The notes: generated from the letters alone by a model not told the origin. Shown: positions 27,501-35,677, numbered from the stretch's first letter. The stretch is DNA of 64,000 nucleotides from Brevibacterium sp. CBA3109 (GCF_040256645.1 NZ_CP158281.1:1736001-1800000), one strand, 5' to 3'. Translations and numbers: made by a program.

Positions 27501-27902
27501 GAGGAGCATGCGGTTGAACTGTCGAAGGGCAAGGACCTCCTCATCGGGGTGCAGGCCATCAGCGGCACAGACGAGCGCGGCATGCGCTCGGTGATGTTCA
27601 CCCTCAACGGTCAGCTGCGCCCGCTGCAGGTTCGTGATCGCGCGGTCGAAAGCGACGTCAAGACAGCGGAGAAGGCCGACCCGTCGAACTCCGGTCACGT
27701 GGCCAGCCCGTTCGCAGGCGTTGTCACACTGCAGGTCGAAGAGGGGCAGCGGGTCGAGGCCGGCGCAACAGTCGCGACGATCGAGGCCATGAAGATGGAA
27801 GCCTCTATCACGACTCAGACGGCCGGTACTGTCTCGCGGATCGCCATCGGCAACGTCCAGCAGCTCGAAGGCGGCGACCTCGTCGTGGTCATTGGTGGCT
27901 GA
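24501..27902 (+). CDS. pyc: Pyruvate carboxylase
   Basis: Biotin enzyme that makes oxaloacetate from pyruvate and bicarbonate, refilling the TCA cycle. The single 1133-residue chain has all domains in order: biotin carboxylase (about 1-450), carboxyltransferase (from TTFRDAHQS near residue 534 to about 810), the PC tetramerisation region, and the biotinyl domain with biotin on K1098 in EAMKMEA. The ATP-grasp GGGGRGMR segment lies near 165. The ATG start is preceded by GTGAGAG. The 3' end overlaps the deformylase gene by 8 nt, so the two are coupled. Confidence 0.97.
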   Translation: MFSKVLVANRGEIAVRAFRAAYELGASTVAVFPYEDRNSEHRMKADEAYMIGEEGHPVRAYLSVEEMLRVAKECGADAIYPGYGFLSENPDLARACHEAGIIFIGPKADVLELAGNKVQALTAARNAGIPVLDSTRPSADIAQLLADAESMEYPLFVKAVAGGGGRGMRRVAQSSELEDALKAAMREAEGAFGDPTVFIEQAVQRPRHIEVQVLADNDSNAIHLFERDCSVQRRHQKVVEIAPAPNLDPAIAAALHADALKFAAALGYQNAGTVEFLLETDGPRKGQHVFIEMNPRIQVEHTVTEEITDVDLVASQMRVASGETLAEIGLTQDDMRIKGAALQCRITTEDPANAFRPDTGTITAYRSAGGAGVRLDGGTVHAGAAVSAHFDSMLVKLTCRGRDFEQAISRARRALAEFRIRGVSSNIGFLRAVLEDESFIAGDLATSFIEERPHLLDARVSADRGSKILDYLADVTVNRPNGEPSVRIRPGEKLPDIDLGTDPTPGSRNRLLEVGPADFAQALRNQTPLAVTDTTFRDAHQSLLATRVRTRDLLAVAGHVSRMTPELLSIEAWGGATYDVALRFLGEDPWERLAALRSAVPNINLQMLLRGRNTVGYTPYPTQVTDAFVDEAARTGIDIFRIFDALNDVEQMRPAIEAVRATNTTVAEVALCYTSDILDPREELYTLDYYLKLAEQIVGAGAHVLAIKDMAGLLRPAAATKLVTALRENFDLPVHVHTHDTAGGQLATLCAAAAAGADAVDAASAAMAGTTSQPSLSALVAAFENTERDTQISLNAVSDLEPYWESVRKVYAPFESGLAGPTGRVYRHEIPGGQLSNLRQQAVALGLGERFEEIERMYAAADAILGHLVKVTPSSKVVGDLALHLVGAGVDPKEFAENPDRFDIPDSVIGFLSGDLGDPPGGWPEPFRTKALAGRTHKAVSEDLAPEDATALETPGTARQAKLNSLLFPGPTKEFEQMRADYGDLSVVETSEYLYGLTAGEEHAVELSKGKDLLIGVQAISGTDERGMRSVMFTLNGQLRPLQVRDRAVESDVKTAEKADPSNSGHVASPFAGVVTLQVEEGQRVEAGATVATIEAMKMEASITTQTAGTVSRIAIGNVQQLEGGDLVVVIGG

Positions 27903-28401
27903 GCGCGACATTCGCCTGTGGGGTGATCCAGTGCTGCGCAGTCCATGTGCACCGGTCACCGTCTTCGACGACGGGCTCAAGGCCTTGGCCCAAGACCTCG
28001 TGGACACGTCTCTGCCGGAGGGGCGGGCCGCTGTGGCAGCTCCGCAGATCGGTGTGGGCGTGCGGGCATTCGGCTATGACCTCGACGGCCGCACTGGGTA
28101 TGTCATCAACCCGGAGGTCGTCGAGGTCGGTGGAGAGCTGCGCGACATCGAGGAAGGCTGTCTCTCAGTTCCGGGCCTGTTCTTCCCCACGCTGCGCTAC
28201 GAGTTTGCTCGTGTGCGCGGTGTAGACGCGGAGAACTCACCGGTGGAGATCTCCGGCACGGAGGTCTTCGCCCAGATGCTCCAGCACGAGGTCGCTCACC
28301 TCGACGGTCAGGTCTACGTTCAGACCCTGCCCAAGGAACGTCGGCGAGAGGCGATGAAGGCCATCCGCGGGTCCGACTGGTTCCTTGCCAGACAGCCGTG
28401 A
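27895..28401 (+). CDS. def: Peptide deformylase
   Basis: Metal enzyme that removes the formyl group from nascent proteins. The 168-residue protein has the three family motifs: AAPQIG (with Q51), EEGCLS (metal ligand C89) and QHEVAHLDG (ligands H131 and H135, catalytic E132). The usual HExDH reads HEVAH here, an alanine replacing the common aspartate. The GTG at 27895 is chosen; a TTG one codon earlier is possible. It overlaps the pyc stop. Actinobacteria often have more than one def, so this may be a secondary copy. Confidence 0.92.
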   Translation: MAERDIRLWGDPVLRSPCAPVTVFDDGLKALAQDLVDTSLPEGRAAVAAPQIGVGVRAFGYDLDGRTGYVINPEVVEVGGELRDIEEGCLSVPGLFFPTLRYEFARVRGVDAENSPVEISGTEVFAQMLQHEVAHLDGQVYVQTLPKERRREAMKAIRGSDWFLARQP

Positions 28402-28441
28402 CACACATGACGAACAGACACCTCAACAGAAGGAGCAGCAG

Positions 28442-29296
28442 ATGAGCATTGAACGCACCGCAGTCATCGGAAGTGGACTCATGGGAGCCGGTATCGCCGA
28501 AGTGCTTGCGAAGTCGGGTCTCAACGTCATCGTTCGTGAGATCAACGACGAGGCCTCAGCAGCGGGGCGTGCGCGCATCGAGAAGTCCCTGGCTCGTGCG
28601 GTCGAGAAGGGAAAACTCGATTCCGAAGCTCGTGATGCGGCCCTGGGCAGGCTGCGATTCACCACCGACATCGGCGACCTCGCCGATCGTCAGCTGGTCA
28701 TCGAGGCCGCGAGCGAGAACGAGGACATCAAGAAGTCGATCTTCGCCGAACTCGACGAAGTCGTGACTGATCCCGATGCGATCCTCGCCTCGAATACGTC
28801 ATCGATGCCGATCATCCGGTTCGCACAGTCGACCTCACGTCCCGAGCGGGTTCTCGGGGTTCATTTCTTCAACCCGGCCCCGGTCCAGCCACTCGTTGAG
28901 ATCGTCTCTTCCGTCCTCACATCCGATTCGGTTCGTGACACGGTCACGGAGTTCGTCGCCGAGGTGCTGGGCAAGAATCCGATCCAAGCCGAGGATCGTC
29001 CCGGATTCATCGTCAACGCTTTGCTCATCCCATACCTGTGCAGCGCGATCCGTATGCTCGAGTCCGGGTTCGCGACCAAGGAAGACATCGACGCGGGAAT
29101 GGTGGGCGGTTGCGCGCACCCTATGGGGCCGATCAAACTGGTCGACCTGGTCGGTCTCGATACCTGCCTGTACGCGGCAGAGAGCATCTACTCCGAAACC
29201 GGCGATCCTGCCGCCAAGCCACCGGTGCTCCTCTCACGCATGGTTGATGCCGGTCTGCTGGGCGTCAAGTCAGGTCGCGGCTTCTACGAGTACTGA
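28442..29296 (+). CDS. 3-hydroxyacyl-CoA dehydrogenase (3-hydroxybutyryl-CoA dehydrogenase type)
   Basis: NAD(P)-dependent oxidation of 3-hydroxyacyl-CoA, or the reverse, in short-chain fatty acid or butanoate metabolism. It has 284 residues, the single-function HBDH length. The nucleotide site GSGLMGAG is at 10-17. NTSSMP lies near 118 and the catalytic histidine is H141 in GVHFFNP. DRPGFIVN near 178 and HPMGPIKLVDLVGLD in the C-terminal dimer domain complete the pattern. AAGGAG precedes the ATG well. It resembles mycobacterial FadB2. Confidence 0.92.
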   Translation: MSIERTAVIGSGLMGAGIAEVLAKSGLNVIVREINDEASAAGRARIEKSLARAVEKGKLDSEARDAALGRLRFTTDIGDLADRQLVIEAASENEDIKKSIFAELDEVVTDPDAILASNTSSMPIIRFAQSTSRPERVLGVHFFNPAPVQPLVEIVSSVLTSDSVRDTVTEFVAEVLGKNPIQAEDRPGFIVNALLIPYLCSAIRMLESGFATKEDIDAGMVGGCAHPMGPIKLVDLVGLDTCLYAAESIYSETGDPAAKPPVLLSRMVDAGLLGVKSGRGFYEY

Positions 29297-29340
29297 GGCT
29301 CAGCACTGACAGCACAGCACAAGCGCTGACAGCGCAGCGA

Positions 29341-29381
29341 AAGAACTCCTGGTCGGTTTCAACAACCGACCAGGAGTTCTT
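29341..29381 (+). terminator. Intrinsic terminator after the hydroxyacyl-CoA dehydrogenase gene
   Basis: An 18-bp stem (29341-29358 with 29364-29381) with a 5-nt loop and a TTTT tail at 29380-29383. Confidence 0.85.
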
Positions 29382-29430
29382 TTGGATCAGACGTGCCGAC
29401 AGCGCGCAGACGACGCGGCGGCAGCTCGCC

Positions 29431-30690
29431 TCAGCCAGCCAAGAGCTTCTCGTAGCTGGCGAGCTTCACACAGGCGACGAGACCCTGTGCCGCCAATTCG
29501 ACGTCCTCGACGGTGGGCATGGTCGGAGCGATGCGGATGACGTTGTTGTGGGGATCGACACCGTAGGGATGGGTGGCACCGGCCGGCGTCAACTTGACCC
29601 CAGCCTCGGCGGCCAATTTCACGATCCGCTCCGCCGTGTCTTCCAAGGTGGTCAGGGTGATGAAGTATCCGCCGTCGGGCTGAGTCCACTGAGCCAGGCC
29701 CTTGCCGCCCAACTCCCGCTCCAAAGTGTTCAGCACCGCATCGAATTTCGGTGCGATGATCTTCGCATGCTGGCGCATGTGGTCCTCGACGCCCGCCGGG
29801 TCGGAGAAGAAGCGCAGGTGACGCAGCTGGTTGACCTTATCGGGACCGATCGAAATCTTCGCCAGATTCGCCCGGATCCAGTCGCTGGTCTCCGGGCCTG
29901 CACCCAAGAAGGACACTCCCGCTCCGGCATGGGTGATCTTCGACGTTGACGCGAAGATCCATGGGCGTTCCGGGTGTCCTGCTTCGGCGCAGATGCTGAG
30001 GATGTCGAGGGCTTCGGGATGCTCATCGCGGAGGTGGTGGAGCCCGTAGGCGTTGTCCCACAGCAGAGTGAAGTCAGGGGCCGCTGCTGGCATCGCAGCG
30101 AGTTCACGGGCTCGTTTCTGCGTGATCGTGATGCCTGTCGGGTTGGAGTACATGGGTACCAGCCACATTCCCTTGACCGTCTCGTCCTGCGCCAGACGCT
30201 GTGCCTCGGCGACGACTGGACCTTCGGAATCCATGGGGATGCTGAGGAGTTCGAAACCCAGAGACTCGGCCAGGGTGAAATGTCGGTCGTAGCCGGGGAC
30301 CGGACAGATGAGTTTGTGCGGACTCTGGCCCCAGGGTCGTGGGTCAGCGACAGTTCCGTGCAGGAGAGCGAAGGTCAGAGCCTGGGCCATGAGAGTCAGC
30401 GAGGCGTTTCCGCCGGCCAGCAACTGGTCCGAGGGGACCTTGAGCAGCGGGGCGAAGAGTTCGCGCAGCTCGACGATTCCGTCCAGCCCTCCATAGTTGC
30501 GGGAATCGACACCGCCCGGAGTCATGACATCGCCACCTGTCACTGCGTTCAGAAGATCTGCCGACAGGTCGAGTTGCGCGCTTGCCGGCTTGCCTCGGGT
30601 GATATCAAGTTTCAACCCGCGGGAAGCGAATTCCTCATAGGCGCCAGAAGCGTTCTCCAGCTCAGCCTGCAGCTCGGACATGTGGGACAT
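29431..30690 (-). CDS. aspT: Aspartate aminotransferase, class Ic (AspT type)
   Basis: PLP enzyme of 419 residues. It matches the actinobacterial type Ic aspartate aminotransferases, which differ strongly from AspC. The PLP lysine is K251 in ASTSKITHAG. Other PLP contacts include N183 in SNPTG and D212 and Y215 in WDNAYGLHHL. It would link oxaloacetate and aspartate, fitting with the pyruvate carboxylase nearby. The ATG has AAGGAG at 5-nt spacing. The substrate is assigned by family resemblance. Confidence 0.85.
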   Translation of the reverse strand: MSHMSELQAELENASGAYEEFASRGLKLDITRGKPASAQLDLSADLLNAVTGGDVMTPGGVDSRNYGGLDGIVELRELFAPLLKVPSDQLLAGGNASLTLMAQALTFALLHGTVADPRPWGQSPHKLICPVPGYDRHFTLAESLGFELLSIPMDSEGPVVAEAQRLAQDETVKGMWLVPMYSNPTGITITQKRARELAAMPAAAPDFTLLWDNAYGLHHLRDEHPEALDILSICAEAGHPERPWIFASTSKITHAGAGVSFLGAGPETSDWIRANLAKISIGPDKVNQLRHLRFFSDPAGVEDHMRQHAKIIAPKFDAVLNTLERELGGKGLAQWTQPDGGYFITLTTLEDTAERIVKLAAEAGVKLTPAGATHPYGVDPHNNVIRIAPTMPTVEDVELAAQGLVACVKLASYEKLLAG

Positions 30691-30842
30691 CGATGCTCCT
30701 TGTCACTGTTGTTTGACCGGTGCAACCATCCTAGTCACTTCCGGGCCGCAGTGGGGGGCGGGAACCACAGACGAGAGGGAATCTGACGACGAGTTAGAGT
30801 TGACCCCGATCGATCAACTTCAGGAGTCAGGGTGGGCGAACT

Positions 30843-31562
30843 GTGAAACCACGTGCGCAAGCAGCTCATGGGCGCAGCTTCGGCAGGATGGCTGGCCTCT
30901 ACGACGAAGTACGTCCACGCTATCCCGATGCTGCCATCAACCTGGTGAGCAGAGGCTGGAATGATCTCGATGTCTGTGACCTGGGCGCTGGGACAGGCAT
31001 CCTCAGCACTGCGCTGCTCGACCGCGGTGCGAACGTCATCGCCATCGATCCCGACGACATGTCGCTGGCGAACAATCCTGCGCGAAGTCTCGTGGGCAGC
31101 GCCGAGGATACGGGCCTGCCGGAGTCCTGTGTCGATGTCGTGACGGTTGCACAGGCCTGGCACTGGTTCGACGAAGCCGCGGCTGCGGCTGAGATTGCCC
31201 GAATTCTCCGGCCGGGAGGTCATCTGATCATCCTCATCAATCAGCTCGATGTGCGCATCGACTGGGTGCTGCGTCTGAGCCGTATCATGCATGCTGGCGA
31301 CGTGCACCGTCCCGCGTACTGTCCGCGCCCGGCAGGCTTCGATCTCGTCGACCATGATCTGGTCGAATTCACCACACCGCTCACCGTTGCAGGCATCGTT
31401 GATCTGGCCAGGACCCGTTCCTATTGGCTGCGCTCGAACCAGAGGACCAGGACACGGGTCGAGTCGAATCTGCGCGAATTCTTCTCTCTCGAACATCCCG
31501 TCGACGGGGAGCTGGAGCTTCCGTACATGTGCCTGGCCTATGGTCTCAAGTTCGACGGCTGA
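30843..31562 (+). CDS. Class I SAM-dependent methyltransferase
   Basis: A 239-residue methyltransferase of the Methyltransf_11 type. It has an N-terminal FGRMAGLYDEVRPRYP segment, then the SAM-binding motif VCDLGAGTGILS (about 44-55). The acidic residue after strand 2 lies in VIAIDPD, and VVTVAQAWHWFD (about 99-110) is motif IV. The AQAWHWFD stretch is typical of a broad group acting on small molecules. The substrate is unknown. The GTG start has a weak AGGGTGGG upstream. Confidence 0.85.
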   Translation: MKPRAQAAHGRSFGRMAGLYDEVRPRYPDAAINLVSRGWNDLDVCDLGAGTGILSTALLDRGANVIAIDPDDMSLANNPARSLVGSAEDTGLPESCVDVVTVAQAWHWFDEAAAAAEIARILRPGGHLIILINQLDVRIDWVLRLSRIMHAGDVHRPAYCPRPAGFDLVDHDLVEFTTPLTVAGIVDLARTRSYWLRSNQRTRTRVESNLREFFSLEHPVDGELELPYMCLAYGLKFDG

Positions 31563-31603
31563 GAGAGCGCGAATCGCTAGAGCGCACCCGCGTCCAGCCA
31601 AAA

Positions 31604-31637
31604 GAAGTGGGCCGCACCCTCCGGTGCGGCCCACTTC
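31604..31637 (-). terminator. Terminator after hsp20, shared with the methyltransferase
   Basis: A perfect 15-bp stem (31604-31618 with 31623-31637) and a CTCC loop. On the minus strand a TTTT tail follows, giving a good intrinsic terminator for hsp20. Confidence 0.85.
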
Positions 31638-31656
31638 CAAGGCTTGAGTCTGTCGA

Positions 31657-32121
31657 TCAGGCGCCAGCCGGATCCTCACCCTGTGCTGGGGAGGTTTCGA
31701 CAACCTCGGTGACTCTGGTCGGGGTGGAGTGTGAGACGTTGATCTTGCGTGGCCGAGCTTCCTCTGCCACGGGGATCGTCAGCGACAGCACACCGTCCTG
31801 GTAGTCAGCCTGGATCCGGTCGAGTGCGACCCTATTGCCCAGCGTGAGTTGGCGTGCGTAGGTCCCGGTCGTACGTTCCCGGGTCAGCCATTTCACATCC
31901 TTGTCCGCAACCTCGGATTGTCGCTGAGCGCGCACGGTCAACGTGCGATCCTCAACATCGACATCGATGCTGGACGGATCCACACCCGGCATGTCGATGC
32001 GTGCGACGAAGACCTCTCCGTCGCGATAGAGATCCATGGGAAGCGAAGTGGAGTTCGGGGTGCGAGTCACTTCCGAGAAGAATCGATCGAGGTCACGGAT
32101 GGGGTCAAAACGTGTAGCCAT
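31657..32121 (-). CDS. Hsp20/alpha-crystallin small heat-shock protein
   Basis: ATP-independent holdase chaperone of 154 residues. The alpha-crystallin domain covers about residues 28-128 (DLYRDGEVFVARIDMPGV to the GVLSLTIPV segment near 109-117, with the conserved A/G-x-L type motif). A short acidic C-terminal tail follows. A HAIR operator lies 26 bp upstream of the start, so control by HspR is likely. A strong terminator follows. Confidence 0.92.
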   Translation of the reverse strand: MATRFDPIRDLDRFFSEVTRTPNSTSLPMDLYRDGEVFVARIDMPGVDPSSIDVDVEDRTLTVRAQRQSEVADKDVKWLTRERTTGTYARQLTLGNRVALDRIQADYQDGVLSLTIPVAEEARPRKINVSHSTPTRVTEVVETSPAQGEDPAGA

Positions 32122-32146
32122 GAGCTTCCTTTCGCTAGGTCGTTAC

Positions 32147-32167
32147 ATTGAGTCAAACACACTCAAC
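32147..32167 (-). promoter_or_regulatory. HAIR operator (HspR binding site) upstream of hsp20
   Basis: TTGAGT, then 7 nt, then ACTCAA, a near-perfect fit to the actinobacterial HAIR consensus CTTGAGT-N7-ACTCAAG; only the outermost base of each arm differs. It lies between hsp20 and the divergent AEC transporter. Confidence 0.8.
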
Positions 32168-32204
32168 TTTGAAATGATTCCGATCTCATGAAATTCTCAG
32201 TCTC

Positions 32205-33140
32205 GTGAGTCTTGTTCCAGTCCTCCTCGCCCTGGTTCCCGTCGCTGCTCTGATTATCGGCGGCAGCGGACTCAAACGACTCCCAGGTTTCACGTCTGCC
32301 GAATTCTGGTCGGGGGCGGAGAAGCTGGCCTACTACATCTTGTTGCCGGTGCTGTTGTTCTCCTCGATCGTCGAGGTCAGCGTGGCACATGTTCCGCTCG
32401 GGCGACTGGCTGTGGGCCTTATCGGCCCGACGGTGATCGTGTCGACGTTCATCATTGTGCTGCGCCAGTTCGTCGCCCGCGACCTTCCGTCCTACACCTC
32501 GGTGCTGCAGGGCGGAATCCGGTTCAATACGTATATCGGTCTGTCGATATCGGCGAGCCTGTTCGGGACCGAGGGCAGTGCCCTGGCCGCTATCGTCGCG
32601 GCCGTCCTCGTGCCCACTGTGAATATCGTATCCAGTCTCGGATTCGAGTTTCTGCGTACCGGACCCAGTTCCGTTGTCGCGCTCCTGCGTGTGGTCGTGA
32701 CGAATCCGCTGGTCATCGGCTGCGCGGCCGGGGGACTGTTCAATCTCACCGGGGCTCAGGTCCCGGGTGTCCTCGACTCGGTGCTGTCTCCGCTGGCCGC
32801 TGCGGCTCTGCCGATCGGACTTCTGTGCGTCGGGGCGGGCCTGCGCCGGTTTCCGTTGCGTGCCCATGTCGCCGCAATGGTCTATTCCACCGTCACCAAG
32901 CTCATCGTTCTGCCTGCGCTGACCTTGCTCGCCCTCATCCTGCTCGAGGTGCCCACCACACCTGCCCTGGTCGCTATGATCTTCCAGTCGATCGCCACGG
33001 CAAGCTCCGGCTATGTCATGGCGCGCCAGTTGGGTGGAAATTCGGAACTGATGGCGGCCCTCATCGCGGTCCAGACCATTCTCATGCTTCTGACGCTTCC
33101 CGTGGTCTTGCTCGTCTCCCAGGCTGCACTCGGAGCCTGA
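32205..33140 (+). CDS. AEC family transporter
   Basis: Membrane carrier of the auxin efflux carrier family, with 311 residues and about ten transmembrane segments in two five-helix repeats. The family includes malate, malonate and other organic anion carriers, but the substrate is not readable here. The GTG start lacks a ribosome binding site, so the start is uncertain. It is divergent from hsp20 with 83 bp between, so the HAIR site could also affect it. Confidence 0.85.
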   Translation: MSLVPVLLALVPVAALIIGGSGLKRLPGFTSAEFWSGAEKLAYYILLPVLLFSSIVEVSVAHVPLGRLAVGLIGPTVIVSTFIIVLRQFVARDLPSYTSVLQGGIRFNTYIGLSISASLFGTEGSALAAIVAAVLVPTVNIVSSLGFEFLRTGPSSVVALLRVVVTNPLVIGCAAGGLFNLTGAQVPGVLDSVLSPLAAAALPIGLLCVGAGLRRFPLRAHVAAMVYSTVTKLIVLPALTLLALILLEVPTTPALVAMIFQSIATASSGYVMARQLGGNSELMAALIAVQTILMLLTLPVVLLVSQAALGA

Positions 33141-33162
33141 GGTGACGGTCGAGTACTGAGAG

Positions 33163-33204
33163 CAGCGAGCGGCCGAGCCCTATGTGGGGTTCGGCCGCTC
33201 GCTG
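33163..33204 (+). terminator. Hairpin after the AEC transporter
   Basis: A 14-bp perfect outer stem (33163-33176 with 33191-33204), extended by a wobble pair and three GC pairs. No T-tract. Confidence 0.7.
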
Positions 33205-33254
33205 TGGGTCCGTCTGTGACCGGTGGTCACTGGTCGGAGATCATGATCTGTCGA

Positions 33255-33770
33255 TCACTCGCTGTCAGGCTTGATCTCAGGGTGACGTGATCCGAGCTCG
33301 GAATCGATCCGGAGCAGTCCTGATCCGCTGTCTCCAACGTGCTCCAGACGACCGATGATCTCGGAGATGGTTGATTCCTCTTCGACCTGCTCGTCGATGA
33401 ACCAGTGCAGGAGCGGCAGGACGTCGAGGTCGCCTTCCGACTGCGCGGTGCGGTAGAGATTGCGGATCGACTCGGAGACCTTCTCCTCGTGGGCCAGGGC
33501 TGCCTTGAAGTAGTCGACGGGCTGCGAGCCGGAGACCTTCGGGGCAGCGATGTCACCGATCTGAGGAGCGAAGTCGCGATCCTGGCAGTGCTGGATGAAT
33601 TTCGCGGCGTGGACCTGTTCCTCCTCGGACTGTGCACGCATCCAGCGTGTCATTCCGGGAAGGTCCAGATCGTCGAGCTGGATGGACAGTTGCAGGTAGA
33701 CCATCGACGCTTCGAGCTCGAGGGTGACCTGCTCGCCGAGGACCTTCTGCATAGCGGGGCTCAACTGCAT
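33255..33770 (-). CDS. Ferritin
   Basis: Non-heme iron-storage protein of the FtnA type, 171 residues, forming a 24-mer shell. It is a four-helix bundle with ferroxidase residues at E18 or E20, E51 and H54 in the EEEQVHAA segment, E95, and E127-Q128. There is no heme-binding methionine typical of bacterioferritin at the expected place. The ATG has AAGGAG. The C-terminal ~28 residues beyond the bundle are polar. Confidence 0.92.
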   Translation of the reverse strand: MQLSPAMQKVLGEQVTLELEASMVYLQLSIQLDDLDLPGMTRWMRAQSEEEQVHAAKFIQHCQDRDFAPQIGDIAAPKVSGSQPVDYFKAALAHEEKVSESIRNLYRTAQSEGDLDVLPLLHWFIDEQVEEESTISEIIGRLEHVGDSGSGLLRIDSELGSRHPEIKPDSE

Positions 33771-33792
33771 ATGTTTCTCCTTCGCGATACGA

Positions 33793-33809
33793 GACGGATT
33801 CGTTCCGTC
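33793..33809. promoter_or_regulatory. Inverted repeat upstream of ferritin
   Basis: GACGGA and TCCGTC arms with a 5-nt centre, 23-39 bp before the ferritin start. It is a possible operator and does not match the IdeR/DtxR box. Confidence 0.35.
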
Positions 33810-33931
33810 CTCATGCCCAATAGCCTGACACCTTTTCTAGAATGGTTCCAGTGTGGGAAGGCTCGGCAAACAATGCTGAGGCATGGCATACCTGATCCAG
33901 CGGATTGGGCGTGTTTGTCGATGCTGTGACT

Positions 33932-34249
33932 ATGGACACCTCGCAGCCACAGTGCGAAGCTGGTTTCATGCAGGATCGAATCGACGAACTCACGCAATGG
34001 CAATCGGCCGACGACGCGCTCCACGCACGATTCCTGACGGGATCCTTCGTCAGCGGGGTGAGGTTCATCAACGCGATCGCCGACGCCGCGGAAGCCGCAG
34101 GCCACCACCCGGATGTAGACCTGCGGTTCCCGCACGTGGACATCTCTCTGACCAGCCATGATGCCGGGTCGATCACGGACAAGGACATCGATTTGGCCAA
34201 TGAGATCTCCCAGATCGCACGGGATCAGGGCATCGACGCGGAGATCTGA
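33932..34249 (+). CDS. Pterin-4a-carbinolamine dehydratase (PCD/DCoH family)
   Basis: A small 105-residue protein. The family signature is seen: AGHHPDVDLRFPHV, then SLTSHDAG and the ITDKDIDLA helix. The HHP pair and the later histidine are the dehydratase residues. It would recycle 4a-hydroxytetrahydrobiopterin, although no aromatic hydroxylase is nearby. The ATG at 33932 gives the family length; in-frame TTG and GTG codons lie further upstream and none has a ribosome binding site. The 3' end overlaps the convergent amidase by 25 bp. Confidence 0.82.
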   Translation: MDTSQPQCEAGFMQDRIDELTQWQSADDALHARFLTGSFVSGVRFINAIADAAEAAGHHPDVDLRFPHVDISLTSHDAGSITDKDIDLANEISQIARDQGIDAEI

Positions 34250-35673
34250 GGATGGCGACGATGGACCTGTGTCGCTGCTTCGAAGGCATGGGCCATGCGC
34301 AACAGATCCACGTCTGCGCCCGGCTTTGCCACGAGCTGAACTCCCACCGGCAGTCCTGACTTCGAGAAGCCAGCTGGCACAGAGATCGCAGGACACCCTG
34401 TGGCTGAGATCAGGCACAGGGCTCGCATCCAATCGAGATAGTTCTCGAGTCCGACCCCGTTGATCTCCGTGGGATATTCGATCGTCGCGTCGAACGGGAG
34501 CACTTGGCAGGTGGTGAGCACCAAGAGGTCGTGCTTCCCGAAGAACCGCTCAATCTCTCCATGCAGACGAGCACGTGCACGGTCGGCGGAGACCACCTCG
34601 GCGCCTGTGAGCTTGAGCCCCATCTCGATGTTCCAGACCACAGAGTCTTTGATCTGATCCGGGTGCTTCTCGAGCAGAGGCCCCCAGGAGTAGAGGAAGT
34701 CAAGAGCGCGCCGGACATTGAAGACCTCATCGGCATCGCCGAGGTTGGGGATCGAGTCAACGACACCCGCCCCGAGCGAGGAGAAGACGTTCGCCGTGCC
34801 TGCCACGATCTCATGCACTTCGCTCTCAACGGGAAGCAGTCCGTCCAGGTCTGGGCTGAACCCGATCGTCACGCCGTGCAGATCGGGCTCAGCCTCGGCT
34901 TCCAGACCGAATTCGGGGAGATCGAAGACGCTGCCAGATTCGCCTATCGAACGAGGGCCACCGCGTTCTGGCCCAGCCGTCGCGCTCATCGTCAGCGCCA
35001 CGTCGGATACTGTCCGCGCCATAAAGCCGCTCTGCGCCAGCCAGGTGAACGGGCTGCCGGGAAGAGTATGCGGAATTCGCCCGTTCGACGGACGGAAGCC
35101 CACGACATTGTTGAACGACGCGGGGGAGCGCAACGACCCACCCATGTCCGAACCATCTCCGGAGGCTTGGATACCGGCGGCGAGGACAGCGCCGACCCCG
35201 CCGGAGGAACCCGAAGCAGATTTGGAAGTGTCATAGGGATTGACAGTGGTGCCGAAGACCGGGTTGAAGGTGTGCGAGCCTGCTGCGAATTCCGGAACAT
35301 TCGTCTTGCCCGTCGTGTTGACTCCGGCCGCTTTGAGACGGGAGATGATCAGCGAGTCGGTGTCCGGAACACGATCGGCCATGATGGGCGAGCCCCAGGT
35401 GGTGCGCAGGCCCGCGGTGTCGTGGGTGTCCTTATGGGTCATCGGCACTCCGTGGAGCGGTCCGATCTGCTCTCCCCTTGCCACCGCCTCGTCCGCAGCC
35501 CCTGCTCGCACGAGTGCGGCTTCGTCATCGCGGGTGACGACCGCGTTGATTGCCGGATTGACGGAATCGATGCGGGACAGGTGATCGCTGAGCGCCTCCC
35601 GGGCCGAGATCTCTTTCGTTGCGATCTTGGCTGCCAGTTCACGGGTGGACAGCCAGCGCAATTCCTCGCTCAT
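34225..35673 (-). CDS. Amidase signature family hydrolase
   Basis: A 482-residue Ser-cisSer-Lys amidase. Catalytic residues can be placed: K81 in MTHKDTHD, S156 in the SGSSGG run, and the nucleophile S180 in GGSLRSPAS. It is the last gene of a four-gene leftward operon, 4 nt after the M20D amidohydrolase. Together they could hydrolyse amides or N-acyl amino acids taken up by the two membrane proteins upstream. It is not GatA, since gatB and gatC are absent and the length and context differ. Confidence 0.9.
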   Translation of the reverse strand: MSEELRWLSTRELAAKIATKEISAREALSDHLSRIDSVNPAINAVVTRDDEAALVRAGAADEAVARGEQIGPLHGVPMTHKDTHDTAGLRTTWGSPIMADRVPDTDSLIISRLKAAGVNTTGKTNVPEFAAGSHTFNPVFGTTVNPYDTSKSASGSSGGVGAVLAAGIQASGDGSDMGGSLRSPASFNNVVGFRPSNGRIPHTLPGSPFTWLAQSGFMARTVSDVALTMSATAGPERGGPRSIGESGSVFDLPEFGLEAEAEPDLHGVTIGFSPDLDGLLPVESEVHEIVAGTANVFSSLGAGVVDSIPNLGDADEVFNVRRALDFLYSWGPLLEKHPDQIKDSVVWNIEMGLKLTGAEVVSADRARARLHGEIERFFGKHDLLVLTTCQVLPFDATIEYPTEINGVGLENYLDWMRALCLISATGCPAISVPAGFSKSGLPVGVQLVAKPGADVDLLRMAHAFEAATQVHRRHPQISASMP

Positions 35674-35677
35674 CGTC

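Noticed and set aside
25896..28007. A 703-codon frame antisense to pyruvate carboxylase
   Set aside because: High-GC antisense artefact. The opposite strand encodes all pyruvate carboxylase domains.
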